From contig WHTI01000017.1 of NCBI GenBank assembly GCA_009377815.1, positions 1 to 33,884 on the forward strand: a stretch of 33,884 bases of DNA, given 5' to 3'. The translations under genes and the position numbers were made by a program. Numbering within the stretch: the first letter of the stretch is position 1; each line of letters starts with the position of its first letter. Source of the stretch: Actinomycetota bacterium. GTDB lineage: Bacteria > Actinomycetota > CADDZG01 > WHSQ01. Below the pieces are notes generated by a model. It did not search any database. It was not told where the DNA came from and saw nothing but the letters and a program-made list of their open reading frames with translations. Below, in pieces: positions 24,552-33,328 of the stretch.

Positions 24552-25895
24552 ATGACGGCCGAACGAGAGATACCGGGGGCGAACTCCTCCGAGCTTCTTA
24601 AACGACGCGAGACAGCGGTCCCCCGCGCCGTCTTCAACACGGTCCCCATCTTCGTCGACGGCGGCTCCGGAGCCGATGTCGTCGATGTCGACGGCAACCA
24701 CTTCATCGATCTCGCCGGTGGTCTTGGCGTCCTCAACATCGGTCGCGGGAACAAACGGATCCTCGATGCGGTGCACGCACAGGTCGATCGCTACATCCAT
24801 GAGTGCTTCCACGTCTCCATGTACGAGGAGTACGTCGAACTCGCGGAAACCCTGAACCGGATCACCCCCGGCGACCACGACAAGAAGACGATGCTCGCGA
24901 ACTCGGGGGCCGAAGCGGTCGAGAACGCGGTGAAGATAGCGCGCTACGCGACCGGTCGCGATGCCGTTGTCGGATTCACCAACGCGTTTCACGGACGAAC
25001 CCTCCTCGGCATGACCTTGACCGCCAAGGAGATGCCCTACAAGCACGGGTTCGGGCCCTTCGCTCCAGAGACCTATCGGGTGCCGTTCGCTTACTGCTAC
25101 CGCTGTCCCTTCGGTAAGGAATACCCGTCCTGCGGGATCGCCTGCGCCGAGCACACTGCCGATGTGATCGATTCCCAGATCGGTCGGGACAACGTCGCGT
25201 GCATGGTCTTCGAGCCGGTCCAGGGTGAAGGCGGTTTCGTTGTGGCTCCCGACGAATACCTTCCGGCGCTCGAAGAGATCTGCGAGGAACGCGACATCGT
25301 CTTCATCGACGACGAGATCCAATCTGGGATGGGCCGCACCGGCACGATGTTCGCCGCAGAGCACTACGGCATCACCCCGGACATCGTCACGACCGCGAAA
25401 TCGCTCGGCGCGGGGTTCCCGATCTCCGGGGTCACCGGACGCGCCGATCTGATGGAGGCGCCGCACGTCGGGGGCCTGGGCGGCACTTACGGCGGCAACC
25501 CGGTCGCCTGCGCCGCCGCTCTCGCGGTCATCGAAGAACTGACCGAGACCGACATCCTCGATCGGGCGAAGGCACAGGGTCGCCGGATCCGGGATCGTCT
25601 CGACCCGCTCGTGGATGAACTCGAGATCGTGGGCGAGGTCCGCGGCCTCGGTCCGATGGTCGGGATCGAGCTCGTCACCGACAAGGGCACCAAGGAGCCG
25701 CACAAGGCCGCGACAGGAGCCATCGCCAAGCGCTGCCACGAGAGAGGCGTCCTGATCCTCAAGACCGGCACCTACGACAACGTAATCCGGCTGCTGGCTC
25801 CGCTTGGCATCGCCGACGACGAACTCGATGCCGGACTGGACGTACTGGAGGAATCACTGCGTTGGGCACAGACGGGAGCCGAGGGCGGGAGATAA
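24552..25895 (+). CDS. gabT: Class III aminotransferase, GABA/putrescine type
   Basis: This 447-residue PLP enzyme of the omega-aminotransferase class has a cofactor-loop NSGAEAVENAVKIARY, FHGRTLLGMTLTAK, DEIQSGMGRTG and the PLP-binding Lys283 in TTAKSLGAGFP. The sequence is closest to GabT/putrescine aminotransferases, which pass the terminal amine to 2-oxoglutarate and give a semialdehyde. It carries an extra Cys-rich piece (YCYRCPFGKEYPSCGIACAE, about residues 178-197), found in some GabT-like proteins. Substrate assignment is by context: it precedes a spermidine/putrescine-type transporter and is divergent from a PucR regulator. ATG 24552 has GGGGGA 7 nt upstream; in-frame ATG 24534 lacks one. 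Confidence 0.87.
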   Translation: MTAEREIPGANSSELLKRRETAVPRAVFNTVPIFVDGGSGADVVDVDGNHFIDLAGGLGVLNIGRGNKRILDAVHAQVDRYIHECFHVSMYEEYVELAETLNRITPGDHDKKTMLANSGAEAVENAVKIARYATGRDAVVGFTNAFHGRTLLGMTLTAKEMPYKHGFGPFAPETYRVPFAYCYRCPFGKEYPSCGIACAEHTADVIDSQIGRDNVACMVFEPVQGEGGFVVAPDEYLPALEEICEERDIVFIDDEIQSGMGRTGTMFAAEHYGITPDIVTTAKSLGAGFPISGVTGRADLMEAPHVGGLGGTYGGNPVACAAALAVIEELTETDILDRAKAQGRRIRDRLDPLVDELEIVGEVRGLGPMVGIELVTDKGTKEPHKAATGAIAKRCHERGVLILKTGTYDNVIRLLAPLGIADDELDAGLDVLEESLRWAQTGAEGGR

Positions 25896-25898
25896 CCT

Positions 25899-25943
25899 AT
25901 GAAACTTGCTCGAGAACCGCTCGACAGAACCCGGGGAGCCTGA
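25899..25943 (+). CDS. 14-codon upstream ORF before the transporter ATPase gene
   Basis: This ORF runs from an ATG 4 nt after the aminotransferase stop (preceded by GGGAGA at 7 nt) through 14 sense codons to TGA, 2 nt before the potA ATG. The peptide is MKLAREPLDRTRGA. Its good ribosome-binding site and placement suggest a coupling leader that delivers ribosomes to potA, but such short frames also occur by chance. Confidence 0.35.
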   Translation: MKLAREPLDRTRGA

Positions 25944-25945
25944 CC

Positions 25946-27070
25946 ATGTCGTCCGTCCACCTCGAAGGTGTCACGAAGTCGTTCAAGGACATGGTCGCGG
26001 TCGACAACATCGACCTCGACGTCAGAGAAGGTGAGTTCCTCTCCTTCCTCGGCCCCTCCGGGTGTGGCAAGACCACGACGCTGAGGATGATCGGCGGCTT
26101 CGAGCAGCCGACCTCCGGGAAGATCTTCCTCGGAGAAGATAACGTCGCCGGGCTCCCGGCCTACAAGCGCAACGTGAACACCGTGTTCCAGTCATACGCG
26201 CTGTTCCCCCACCTCGCCGTCGCCGAGAACGTCGGCTATGGGCTTAAGCGCAAGAAGGTCGGAAAGGACGAGACTAAGAAGCGGGTCGAAGAGATGCTGG
26301 AGCTTGTCGACCTTCCCGGCTACGGGGACCGGCGCATCAATCAGATGTCCGGGGGCCAGCAACAGCGCGTCGCCCTCGCCCGGGCGCTCGTGAACCGCCC
26401 CGGCGTCCTGCTGCTCGATGAGCCGCTGGGAGCCCTCGACCTCAAGCTTCGCAAGCAGATGCAGCTCGAGCTGAAGCGCATCCAGAGCGAGGTCGGCATC
26501 ACCTTCATCTACGTGACTCATGACCAGGAGGAAGCGATGACGATGTCCGATCGCATCGCGGTGATGAACGCCGGTCACTTCGAGCAGATCGGTGCGCCGC
26601 AGGACATCTACGAGTTCCCCGCGACCGAGTTCGTGGCCTCGTTCCTCGGCGCCTCCAACCTCCTCGACGGCGACGTCGAATCCGGGGACGGAGGCATGAC
26701 CCGGGTGAAGCTTGCCGTCGGCTCGACCGTCTCCGTCCCGACCAACCGCATGCCGGCCGGGGCCGGCCACGTGCGGGTTGGCGTGCGTCCCGAGAAACTC
26801 CACATCACGGGAGCGGGAGCGACTGGGGACGGAGGAGGCACGTCCGCCAACGGACACGGCGCGAACGCGGTGGAGGCACAGGTCATGGTCTCGACCTATA
26901 TCGGAGTGAGCACGTCCTACGAGTGCCGCACCAGCGACGGATCCAAGATCGTCGTCTACGTACAGAACCTGGGCAACTCCGCCCAGCCCATCGGAGCCGG
27001 GGCCACCGTGCGCCTGTCCTGGGATCCCGAGCACACATTCGCCGTCGGCGCCAACGGAGGGGGCAAATAG
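25946..27070 (+). CDS. potA: Spermidine/putrescine-type ABC transporter ATPase
   Basis: This 374-residue ATPase has Walker A GPSGCGKT (36-43), Q-loop VFQSYALFPHL, signature MSGGQQQRVALARAL, Walker B LLLDEPLGALD and H-loop THDQEEA, all intact. A C-terminal TOBE regulatory domain (about 240-365) contains a Gly/Asn-rich low-complexity insertion near residue 300. It powers import of polyamines or related compounds with the three genes that follow. The start has GGGGAG 7 nt upstream. The last base of its stop codon is the first base of the potD GTG (TAGTG), so translation is coupled. Confidence 0.93.
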   Translation: MSSVHLEGVTKSFKDMVAVDNIDLDVREGEFLSFLGPSGCGKTTTLRMIGGFEQPTSGKIFLGEDNVAGLPAYKRNVNTVFQSYALFPHLAVAENVGYGLKRKKVGKDETKKRVEEMLELVDLPGYGDRRINQMSGGQQQRVALARALVNRPGVLLLDEPLGALDLKLRKQMQLELKRIQSEVGITFIYVTHDQEEAMTMSDRIAVMNAGHFEQIGAPQDIYEFPATEFVASFLGASNLLDGDVESGDGGMTRVKLAVGSTVSVPTNRMPAGAGHVRVGVRPEKLHITGAGATGDGGGTSANGHGANAVEAQVMVSTYIGVSTSYECRTSDGSKIVVYVQNLGNSAQPIGAGATVRLSWDPEHTFAVGANGGGK

Positions 27071-28296
27071 TGGATCGAGAACGAGAGTTCGCGAAGCTTC
27101 TCGCAGAGGCACCTCGTCGTGGGATGACACGGCGCGATCTTCTCCGGCGCGTCGGACTGGGGGCCGGCGCCGCGTCCTTAACCGCCTTCCTGGCCGCCTG
27201 CGGTATCTCGAAGGAAGACACCACCACCGAAGAAGGCGAGAAGAACACGCTGACCACGACCGAAGAGGTTGGCAATCTCAACTTCGCCAACTGGCCGCTG
27301 TACATCGACCGGTCCCAGGGCACGAGGCCGACGATCGACGACTTCACCGAGGCGACCGGCATCACGGTCAACTACAAGGAGGTCATCGACGACAACGAGG
27401 GCTTCTTCGGCACGATCCAGGAGCCACTGTCCAACGACCAGGCCGTCGAATGGGACATGATCGTCGTGACCGACTGGATGATCGCAAAGATGGCACGCCT
27501 CGGCTACCTCGAGGAGCTCGATCACGAGCAGCTTCCCAACTTCACCGCCAATGCCGGCGCGATCTACAAGGACCCCGGTTACGACCCCGGCAACAAGTAC
27601 AGCGTTCCGTGGCAGTCGGGGATCACCGGCGTCGCCTACAACCCGGAACTTACGGGCCGGGAGCTCACCAGCTTCGACGACCTCTTCGACCCCGCGTTCG
27701 CCGGCAAGGTCGGCATGTTCAAGGAGATGCGCGACACCATTAGCCTCACCATGTTGAGCATGGGGGTCGAGCCTTCCGAGTCGACCGAGGACGATCTGGT
27801 TGCAGCCCAGCAGAAGCTCCTCCAGCAGCGCGACGACGGCATCGTGCGCAACTACTACGGCAACGAGTACGCCGACGCACTCGTGCGCGGCGATATCTGG
27901 GCGACGATGGCATGGTCGGGCGACGTGTTCCAGCTTCAGTTCGACCAGCCGGAGTTGCAGTTCTACGTGCCGGACACGGGCGGCATCCTGTGGGTCGACA
28001 ACATGGCGATCCCGGACAACGCCGCCGCACCGATCGACGCGATGAGGTTCATGGACTACGTCTACGACCCCGAGGTCGCAGCTCAGATCACCGCATGGGT
28101 CAACTACATCTGCCCGGTACCGGCCGCTCAGGAGATCCTCGCCAGCGCGAAGGACAAGTACACACAGACGGTAGCTAACAGCCCACTGGTGTTCCCGACG
28201 CCCGAGATGGAGGCCAACCTCCACCACTACAAGGACCTCGACGAGGACGAGGAAGCGCGCTGGAACGATCTCTTCGGAGAGATCATCCAGGGCTGA
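27070..28296 (+). CDS. potD: Polyamine-type substrate-binding lipoprotein (Tat-exported)
   Basis: This 408-residue protein has a twin-arginine signal (TRRDLLRRVGLGAGA, Arg21-Arg22) and a lipobox LAAC with lipidated Cys44. After a Thr/Glu-rich linker comes the PotD/PotF type-2 periplasmic-binding fold (FANWPLYIDRSQGTRPTI, DMIVVTDWMIAKMARLGYL, VPWQSGITGVAYN, GILWVDNMAIPD). It should bind the amine outside the membrane and hand it to the permeases. The GTG start at 27070 shares a base with the potA stop and has GGAGGGGG about 8 nt before it; longer versions of this frame run through potA and are not real. Substrate class follows from family; the exact amine is unknown. Confidence 0.92.
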   Translation: MDREREFAKLLAEAPRRGMTRRDLLRRVGLGAGAASLTAFLAACGISKEDTTTEEGEKNTLTTTEEVGNLNFANWPLYIDRSQGTRPTIDDFTEATGITVNYKEVIDDNEGFFGTIQEPLSNDQAVEWDMIVVTDWMIAKMARLGYLEELDHEQLPNFTANAGAIYKDPGYDPGNKYSVPWQSGITGVAYNPELTGRELTSFDDLFDPAFAGKVGMFKEMRDTISLTMLSMGVEPSESTEDDLVAAQQKLLQQRDDGIVRNYYGNEYADALVRGDIWATMAWSGDVFQLQFDQPELQFYVPDTGGILWVDNMAIPDNAAAPIDAMRFMDYVYDPEVAAQITAWVNYICPVPAAQEILASAKDKYTQTVANSPLVFPTPEMEANLHHYKDLDEDEEARWNDLFGEIIQG

Positions 28297-28310
28297 TCGG
28301 GACTCTCTAG

Positions 28311-29165
28311 GTGGCCGGCGAGGGACGAAGGAAGCTAACGCCCTATCTGCTGACGCTTCCCGGCGTCGGCTTCCTCGTCGTGTTCTTCGCCATCCCTATG
28401 GCGACGGTCTTTTCGGTCTCGTTCCAGGAGGGCTCACTATCCCAGGGATTCACGTTCACCGGTCACTGGCAGAACTACACCGATACCCTCGCGCGCTACG
28501 ACACGCAGCTGATCCGGTCACTGATGGTCGGGTTGATCGTCACGATCATGACGCTCGTCATCAGCTATCCGATGATGTACTGGATCGCGTTCCGGGGCGG
28601 ACGCCGGAAGAACATCTACCTGCTGTTGATCCTGCTTCCGTTCTTCACGCCGTTCCTCATCCGAACCCTTATGTGGAAGACGATCTTCGCCGACGAGGGC
28701 ATCCTGCTGGGGTTCCTGAAGGACGTCGGGCTCGTCTCCGACAGCTATCAGGTGCTGGCGACCATGACGGCGGTCATCTCCGGGATGGTCTACAACTTCC
28801 TTCCGTTCATGGCGCTGCCGCTGTACGTATCGCTGGAGAAGATGGACCCGAGACTCCTCGACGCGGCCGCCGACCTCTACTCGAGCAAGCGGCAGGCCTT
28901 CCTCAAGGTCACCCTGCCGCTGTCCTACCCGGGTCTGTTCGCCGGGTCTCTGCTGACGTTCATCCCCGCGGTCGGCGACCCCATCAATCCAGAACTTCTC
29001 GGTGGGGTTAACACAACCATGATCGGTCAGGTCGTCCAGCGCGAGATGCTCACGAACAACGCATACCCGCGCGGCTCGGCGATCTCCTTCATGCTCATGG
29101 CCGTGATCCTCATCGGGGTCTTCCTCTATGCGCGCGTGCTCGGCACCGAGGAGATGACGGGCTGA
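28311..29165 (+). CDS. potB: Polyamine-type ABC transporter permease 1
   Basis: This 284-residue inner-membrane permease has about six membrane segments (first at about residues 11-35). The cytoplasmic EAA loop that contacts the ATPase reads DAAADLYSSKRQAFLKVTLP (about residues 184-203). This matches PotB/PotH-like permeases. The start is GTG, 14 nt after the potD stop, with only a weak GGGA upstream. Its stop overlaps the potC ATG (TGATG), so the pair is translated together. Confidence 0.9.
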   Translation: MAGEGRRKLTPYLLTLPGVGFLVVFFAIPMATVFSVSFQEGSLSQGFTFTGHWQNYTDTLARYDTQLIRSLMVGLIVTIMTLVISYPMMYWIAFRGGRRKNIYLLLILLPFFTPFLIRTLMWKTIFADEGILLGFLKDVGLVSDSYQVLATMTAVISGMVYNFLPFMALPLYVSLEKMDPRLLDAAADLYSSKRQAFLKVTLPLSYPGLFAGSLLTFIPAVGDPINPELLGGVNTTMIGQVVQREMLTNNAYPRGSAISFMLMAVILIGVFLYARVLGTEEMTG

Positions 29166-30004
29166 TGGTGAAAGCGGCGCAGGAGATGAAACCGGAGGCG
29201 ATTACGGAGCGCCGCCGCGGATGGTTCCTGAATATCTACACCAAGCTCGCGATCGCCTACCTGTTCGCTCCCGTCATATTCATGATCGTCTTCGGGTTCA
29301 ACGATCCACAGGGGCGGTTCAACCTCTCGTGGCAGGGCTTCACGCTGAAGTACTACTCGCCTTCCCGGCTCTTCGAGTTCGAGGAGTTGAACCAGGCGAT
29401 CACCCACTCTCTTACGATCGCGTTCCTCACCGCGCTCCTCGCAACGATCCTCGGAACCTTGATCGCCCTAGCCCTCACGCGGTTCACGTTCAAGGGCCGA
29501 TCCGCCCTCAACCTACTGCTGTTCGTTCCGATGGCGAGTCCGGAGGTCGTGCTCGGTGCCGCTCTCCTATCGCTCTTCGTCACGCTCAACTTTGCCCGCG
29601 GGTTCACCACCGTTCTGATCGCGCACATCATGTTCTCGATCTCGTACGTTGTCGTGACCGTCAAGGCCCGAACAGCAGGGTTCGATCAGAACCTCGAGGA
29701 CGCCGCCGGGGATCTCGGCGCCAGTCCGTGGGTGGCGTTCTGGACCGTGACCTTCCCCTTGATCTGGCCGGGCATCATGGCGGCCGCGCTCCTGGCGTTC
29801 GTGTTGTCGCTCGACGACTACGTGATCACGCTGTTCAACAACGGCGGCTACATCACCCTGCCGTTGTGGATCGCCGGCGCCTCGAGACTGGGCGTTCCGG
29901 TCCAGGTCAACGTGTTAGGGACCCTGATCTTCATGATCGGCGCGGTCTACGCGATCGTCAGCATCATCCGCACGCGCGGAGAGCGAGTCTCGAGCATCCA
30001 CTGA
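29165..30004 (+). CDS. potC: Polyamine-type ABC transporter permease 2
   Basis: This 279-residue inner-membrane permease is the PotC/PotI partner. It has about six membrane segments, the first after a short charged N-terminus (about residues 24-43). The EAA loop reads EDAAGDLGASPWVAFWTVTF (about residues 178-197) and the following helices end near ARGERVSSIH-type charged residues. It pairs with PotB to form the channel. ATG 29165 overlaps the previous stop (TGATG), and its own stop overlaps the AlaX ATG in the same way, so five genes from potA to alaX form one coupled unit. Confidence 0.9.
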   Translation: MVKAAQEMKPEAITERRRGWFLNIYTKLAIAYLFAPVIFMIVFGFNDPQGRFNLSWQGFTLKYYSPSRLFEFEELNQAITHSLTIAFLTALLATILGTLIALALTRFTFKGRSALNLLLFVPMASPEVVLGAALLSLFVTLNFARGFTTVLIAHIMFSISYVVVTVKARTAGFDQNLEDAAGDLGASPWVAFWTVTFPLIWPGIMAAALLAFVLSLDDYVITLFNNGGYITLPLWIAGASRLGVPVQVNVLGTLIFMIGAVYAIVSIIRTRGERVSSIH

Positions 30005-30714
30005 TGGCAACCGAGATGATCTTCCAGAAGGACGCTTATGTGCGCGACTTCGACGCGTCGGTGGTCGCCTCCGAGGGCGATGGCGTCGCCCTGGACCGCA
30101 CCGCGTTCTTCCCGGGAGGCGGAGGCCAGCCGGCCGATGAGGGCACGATCATGTTCGGGGATTCCAGCCGTGCGGTGCTCAAGTCGCGCCGGGATGGAGA
30201 TCTCATCTGGCACGAGCTCGACGGACCGGCCCCCGAGGTGGGGGCGGAGGTCGAGGGAACGCTCGACTGGGATCGCCGCCACAGGCTGATGCGAACGCAC
30301 ACCGCTCTACACATCCTCTGCGGGGTCGTGTGGCGCGACTACAGCGCCAAGGTCACCGGCGGGAACATGCAGCCTCTATCCGGGCGCATGGACTTCGAGT
30401 TCGAGAACATGTCCGGGGAACTGGTCGGTGAGATCGAGGACAAGATCAACCTCGAGGTCGGTGCCGACCGCCCCATCTCGGTCAGGTTTCTCCCCCGCGA
30501 TGCGGCCGACAGGGACCCCGACCTGATCCGCACCAAGATCAACCTGCTCCCCGCCGGCATCACCGAGGTGCGCGTGGTCGACATCGAGGGCCTCGACCTC
30601 CAGGCCGACGGCGGCACGCACGTCGCCTCGACCGCCGAGGTCGGTCGCATCAACGTCACCGGCTACAAGAGCAAGGGCAAAGCCAACAAACGCATCGAGA
30701 TCGCCATCGCCTAA
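30004..30714 (+). CDS. alaX: AlaX-type alanyl-tRNA editing protein
   Basis: This 236-residue stand-alone relative of the alanyl-tRNA synthetase editing domain hydrolyses Ser- or Gly-tRNA(Ala) in known members. It has the Gly-rich entry FFPGGGGQPADEG (35-47), the zinc motif HTALH (His99, His103) and the second zinc half ADGGTHVAS with His206. Where the synthetase has Cys in this second half (CGGTH), this protein has Asp202. The ATG overlaps the potC stop (TGATG), so it is translated with the transporter. A hairpin follows the stop. Whether it edits tRNA or deals with another amino-acyl ester is not decided by sequence. Confidence 0.88.
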   Translation: MATEMIFQKDAYVRDFDASVVASEGDGVALDRTAFFPGGGGQPADEGTIMFGDSSRAVLKSRRDGDLIWHELDGPAPEVGAEVEGTLDWDRRHRLMRTHTALHILCGVVWRDYSAKVTGGNMQPLSGRMDFEFENMSGELVGEIEDKINLEVGADRPISVRFLPRDAADRDPDLIRTKINLLPAGITEVRVVDIEGLDLQADGGTHVASTAEVGRINVTGYKSKGKANKRIEIAIA

Positions 30715-30719
30715 CCAAC

Positions 30720-30746
30720 CCTCTGGGACCTCTCAAGTCCCTCAGG
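30720..30746. terminator. Hairpin between convergent alaX and aminotransferase genes
   Basis: GGGAC (30725-30729) and GTCCC (30737-30741) pair around a 7-nt loop, extended after a 2x2 mismatch by CCT/AGG. It sits in the 83-bp gap between two convergent genes, where a bidirectional terminator is expected. There is no T-tract, so strength is doubtful. Confidence 0.35.
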
Positions 30747-30797
30747 TGCCAGCAAGCAAGCCCCTGGGACCACAGAAGTGCGAACTGGCTCGTGCTG

Positions 30798-32162
30798 CTA
30801 CTTGCCGACGGCCTCGCAGTATTCCGCCAGGATCTCGATCGACCGGTCGATGTCGGCCTCGGTGTGCTGCACCGAGATCGTCCACTGCTCTTCTTTGCCG
30901 GGGGTCTGGTAGATGCCGCGGTTCACGACCCAGTACCAATAGGCCTCGAAGAGCGAGCCGTCCACCTCCTTGAAGTCCCGGTAGTTCTCGAGCGGCTTGT
31001 CGCGGAACGTGATCGATCCCTTGCAACCGAGATCCGTGGTCACCGCCGGGATGCCGTGACGATCGAGAACCTCTTTGCAGCCGGTCGCGAGGCGCGTGCC
31101 GAGAGCCTTCAGGTGCGCGTAGCCGTCGGGGGTCAGGACCTCGGTGAGCGAGGCGAGACCGGCGGCGGCGGACAGCGGGTTCCCGTTGAAGGTCCCCAGC
31201 GCGGCGACGCCGTGCTCGATCTCGTCCATGAGATCCGCCCGGCCCCCGAAAGCTCCGGTCGGGATCCCTCCGCCGATCGACTTGGCAAGGCAGACGAGGT
31301 CGGGCTGGACGCCGAAGTACTCGGTGGCACCGCCGGCAGCGATCGTGACACCGGTTTTCACCTCATCGAAGATGAGGACGACGTTGTGCTTGGTGCACAG
31401 GTCGCGCACCGCCTCGAGATAGCCGGGCTTCGGAAGCACGATGCCGATGTTCATCATCACCGGCTCGAGGATCATCGCCCCGATCTCATCCCCGTGCTCG
31501 GTGAGCATCTCCTCGAGTGACGGGATGTCGTTGAACGGCACGACCTTCGTGTACTTGGCGGCGTCGGGCGGGATCCCGCGTGAGAACGGCACCGTCCAAG
31601 GCCGATCGCCGCCATCGCCGGAGTCGAGGGACGGGACGACCGAGAACATCACCGCGTCGTGGTGACCGTGGTACGAGCCCTCGATCTTGAGCAGCGTGTC
31701 CTTGCCGGATGCGGCGCGCCCGAGCCTCACCGCGTCCATCGTCGACTCGGTGCCCGAGTTCGTGAAGCGGATCTTGTCGAGATTGAACCGTCGTTTCAAC
31801 TCCTCCGCGAATTGCACGGCGGTCTCGGTCGTGGTCGCGAACTGCGTGCCCGACCGGGCGGTCTTGACGATCGCCTCGGTGACCCTGGGATGGGCGTGAC
31901 CGACCGCCATCGAGCCGAAGCCGTTATGGAAGTCGATGTACTCGTTGCCGTCGATGTCCGTAACTTGGCTTCCGTGGCCTTCGGCGAGATAGATCGGGTA
32001 CGGGTCCCCCGCCTGGAACGACGACGTGACGCCGAACGGCATCGAGTTCTCGGCCCGGTCGTAGAGGGCCTTGGAGGCCTTGGTGCGGCCCTCGAAGGTG
32101 GCGACCTCGTTCTCCCGGATCGCCTCCGCGCGTGCGTCGATGGCCTCGTTCGGTGCCGTCAC
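30798..32162 (-). CDS. HemL-like class III aminotransferase
   Basis: This 454-residue PLP enzyme is of the glutamate-1-semialdehyde aminomutase-like branch: NSGTESTMDAVRLGRAASGK, EGSYHGHHDAVM, LIFDEVKTG and PLP-binding Lys294 in CLAKSIGGGIPTGAFGG, followed by LGTFNGNPLS. It is longer than true HemL (about 430) and sits by an amine transporter rather than haem genes, so it is more likely a catabolic aminotransferase. The GTG at 32162 has GAGGAGG 4 nt upstream, while the ATG six codons earlier (32180) has none. The GTG is therefore preferred, although the spacing is short. It converges on alaX and is divergent from corA. Confidence 0.85.
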   Translation of the reverse strand: MTAPNEAIDARAEAIRENEVATFEGRTKASKALYDRAENSMPFGVTSSFQAGDPYPIYLAEGHGSQVTDIDGNEYIDFHNGFGSMAVGHAHPRVTEAIVKTARSGTQFATTTETAVQFAEELKRRFNLDKIRFTNSGTESTMDAVRLGRAASGKDTLLKIEGSYHGHHDAVMFSVVPSLDSGDGGDRPWTVPFSRGIPPDAAKYTKVVPFNDIPSLEEMLTEHGDEIGAMILEPVMMNIGIVLPKPGYLEAVRDLCTKHNVVLIFDEVKTGVTIAAGGATEYFGVQPDLVCLAKSIGGGIPTGAFGGRADLMDEIEHGVAALGTFNGNPLSAAAGLASLTEVLTPDGYAHLKALGTRLATGCKEVLDRHGIPAVTTDLGCKGSITFRDKPLENYRDFKEVDGSLFEAYWYWVVNRGIYQTPGKEEQWTISVQHTEADIDRSIEILAEYCEAVGK

Positions 32163-32327
32163 GGTTCCTCCTCTGGTCATGGGGATGTAGTCGGTCGAAA
32201 ACTGAATGGCAATTCAAAGACGAGGCTAGCGGTCTGATCGGGTTCCCGGTATCGACAATACGAACAAAAGCGGCCCACCCGACCTCACGAACGGGTGAAT
32301 CTCCTCCCCCGCCCGTGGGTCCCGCCT

Positions 32328-32333
32328 TATGCT
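32328..32333 (+). promoter_or_regulatory. Candidate -10 box of leaderless corA
   Basis: TATGCT ends 6 nt before the corA ATG (32340), with no ribosome-binding site between. This fits leaderless transcription and argues for this start over the upstream in-frame codon at 32295. Confidence 0.45.
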
Positions 32334-32339
32334 CCCGAC

Positions 32340-33299
32340 ATGCTTGCGATGTATCAACGGGACGGACACTGGAACACGGTGACCGATATCGACTCCCTCT
32401 CGGATCTCTGTCTCGACCACAACAATCTCGTCTGGGCCGAGGTCGATACGAACGACATCCCCGACGGGCTACTGCCTAAACTTGCTGAGGAGTTCTCGCT
32501 CCACGAGCTCGCCGTGGAGGACGCCGTCCACGCACGGCAGAGGCCCAAGCTCGAGCGCTACCCGAACCATCTCTTCGTCGTCTTCCAGCAACTCAACGAG
32601 GAGGACGACCAGCTCGAGGCGTCGCAGATCGCATGCTTCATCGGCGACCGGTGGATCTTCGCTCTCCACTCGGGAGCAGACCGTTCGCTGGCCGAAGCTC
32701 GACGCCGCTGGAACGAGGACGAGATGGAAGTGACCGATGGTGCGCTGTCGCTCCTCCACACCCTGCTCGACGTTGTGGTCGACGACTACCAGGGCGTTGC
32801 CGACCGGCTCGAGGCGACGACGGAGGATCTCGAAGAGATCGCACTCGCGACGTTCAATGCTCCGATCCAACGGCAGGTGTACCAGGTGAAACAGCACCTC
32901 GCTCGATTGCGGCGCTACGCACTTCCCGCGTCCAGAGTGCTCGACCCGCTGCTCGACCACGTCGAGACCGCCTCCGACGAGACCCGGCACTACTTCCGCG
33001 ACATCTCCGACCATCTCAGCCGGATCTCAGAACAGGTCAGGCAGCTCGACGATCTCATCCAGGCGGTTCTCGATCTCGTGCGAGGCGAGCAGTCCAACGC
33101 CCTGAACGAAGTGACCAAGAAGCTCACCTCGTGGGCCGCGATCATCGCGGTTCCGACCTTTATCGCCTCGGTCTACGGGATGAACCTCCACCTCCTTCCC
33201 GACGGACCCGACATCATTAACTTCTACTTCGTGCTCGGAATGATGGGTGGGGCCGCGGGATGGCTCTACTTCGTGTTCAAGAAGAAGCACTGGCTCTAG
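32340..33299 (+). CDS. corA: CorA-family divalent cation (Mg2+/Co2+) channel
   Basis: This 319-residue member of the CorA pentameric channel family has a large cytoplasmic N-terminal domain (about residues 1-255) with long helices (RDISDHLSRISEQVRQLDDL). Two C-terminal membrane helices follow. The first ends in the pore signature YGMN (in FIASVYGMNLHLLP) and the second is about FYFVLGMMGGAAGWLYFVF with a Lys-rich tail inside the cell. This order is complete and intact. The start is chosen from the TATGCT box 6 nt before it. A short G/C hairpin follows the stop. Confidence 0.92.
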   Translation: MLAMYQRDGHWNTVTDIDSLSDLCLDHNNLVWAEVDTNDIPDGLLPKLAEEFSLHELAVEDAVHARQRPKLERYPNHLFVVFQQLNEEDDQLEASQIACFIGDRWIFALHSGADRSLAEARRRWNEDEMEVTDGALSLLHTLLDVVVDDYQGVADRLEATTEDLEEIALATFNAPIQRQVYQVKQHLARLRRYALPASRVLDPLLDHVETASDETRHYFRDISDHLSRISEQVRQLDDLIQAVLDLVRGEQSNALNEVTKKLTSWAAIIAVPTFIASVYGMNLHLLPDGPDIINFYFVLGMMGGAAGWLYFVFKKKHWL

Positions 33300-33313
33300 G
33301 GGGGCCCGCCAGG

Positions 33314-33328
33314 GGAGCGCACCGCTCC
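33314..33328 (+). terminator. Hairpin after corA
   Basis: GGAGCG and CGCTCC pair with a 3-nt loop, 15 bp after the corA stop. No T-tract follows, so this may be a weak terminator or RNA stabiliser only. Confidence 0.3.

Noticed and set aside
26923-27069. Upstream extension of the substrate-binding protein
   Set aside because: It overlaps the potA 3' end. GTG 27070 has a strong ribosome-binding site and places the Tat signal and lipobox correctly.
27178-28227. 349-codon open frame on the minus strand
   Set aside because: It is the antisense shadow of the substrate-binding lipoprotein gene and has no domain of its own.
29221-30003. N-terminal extension of AlaX through potC
   Set aside because: The frame is open through potC by chance. 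The ATG at 30004 gives the exact family length and overlaps the potC stop in the usual way.
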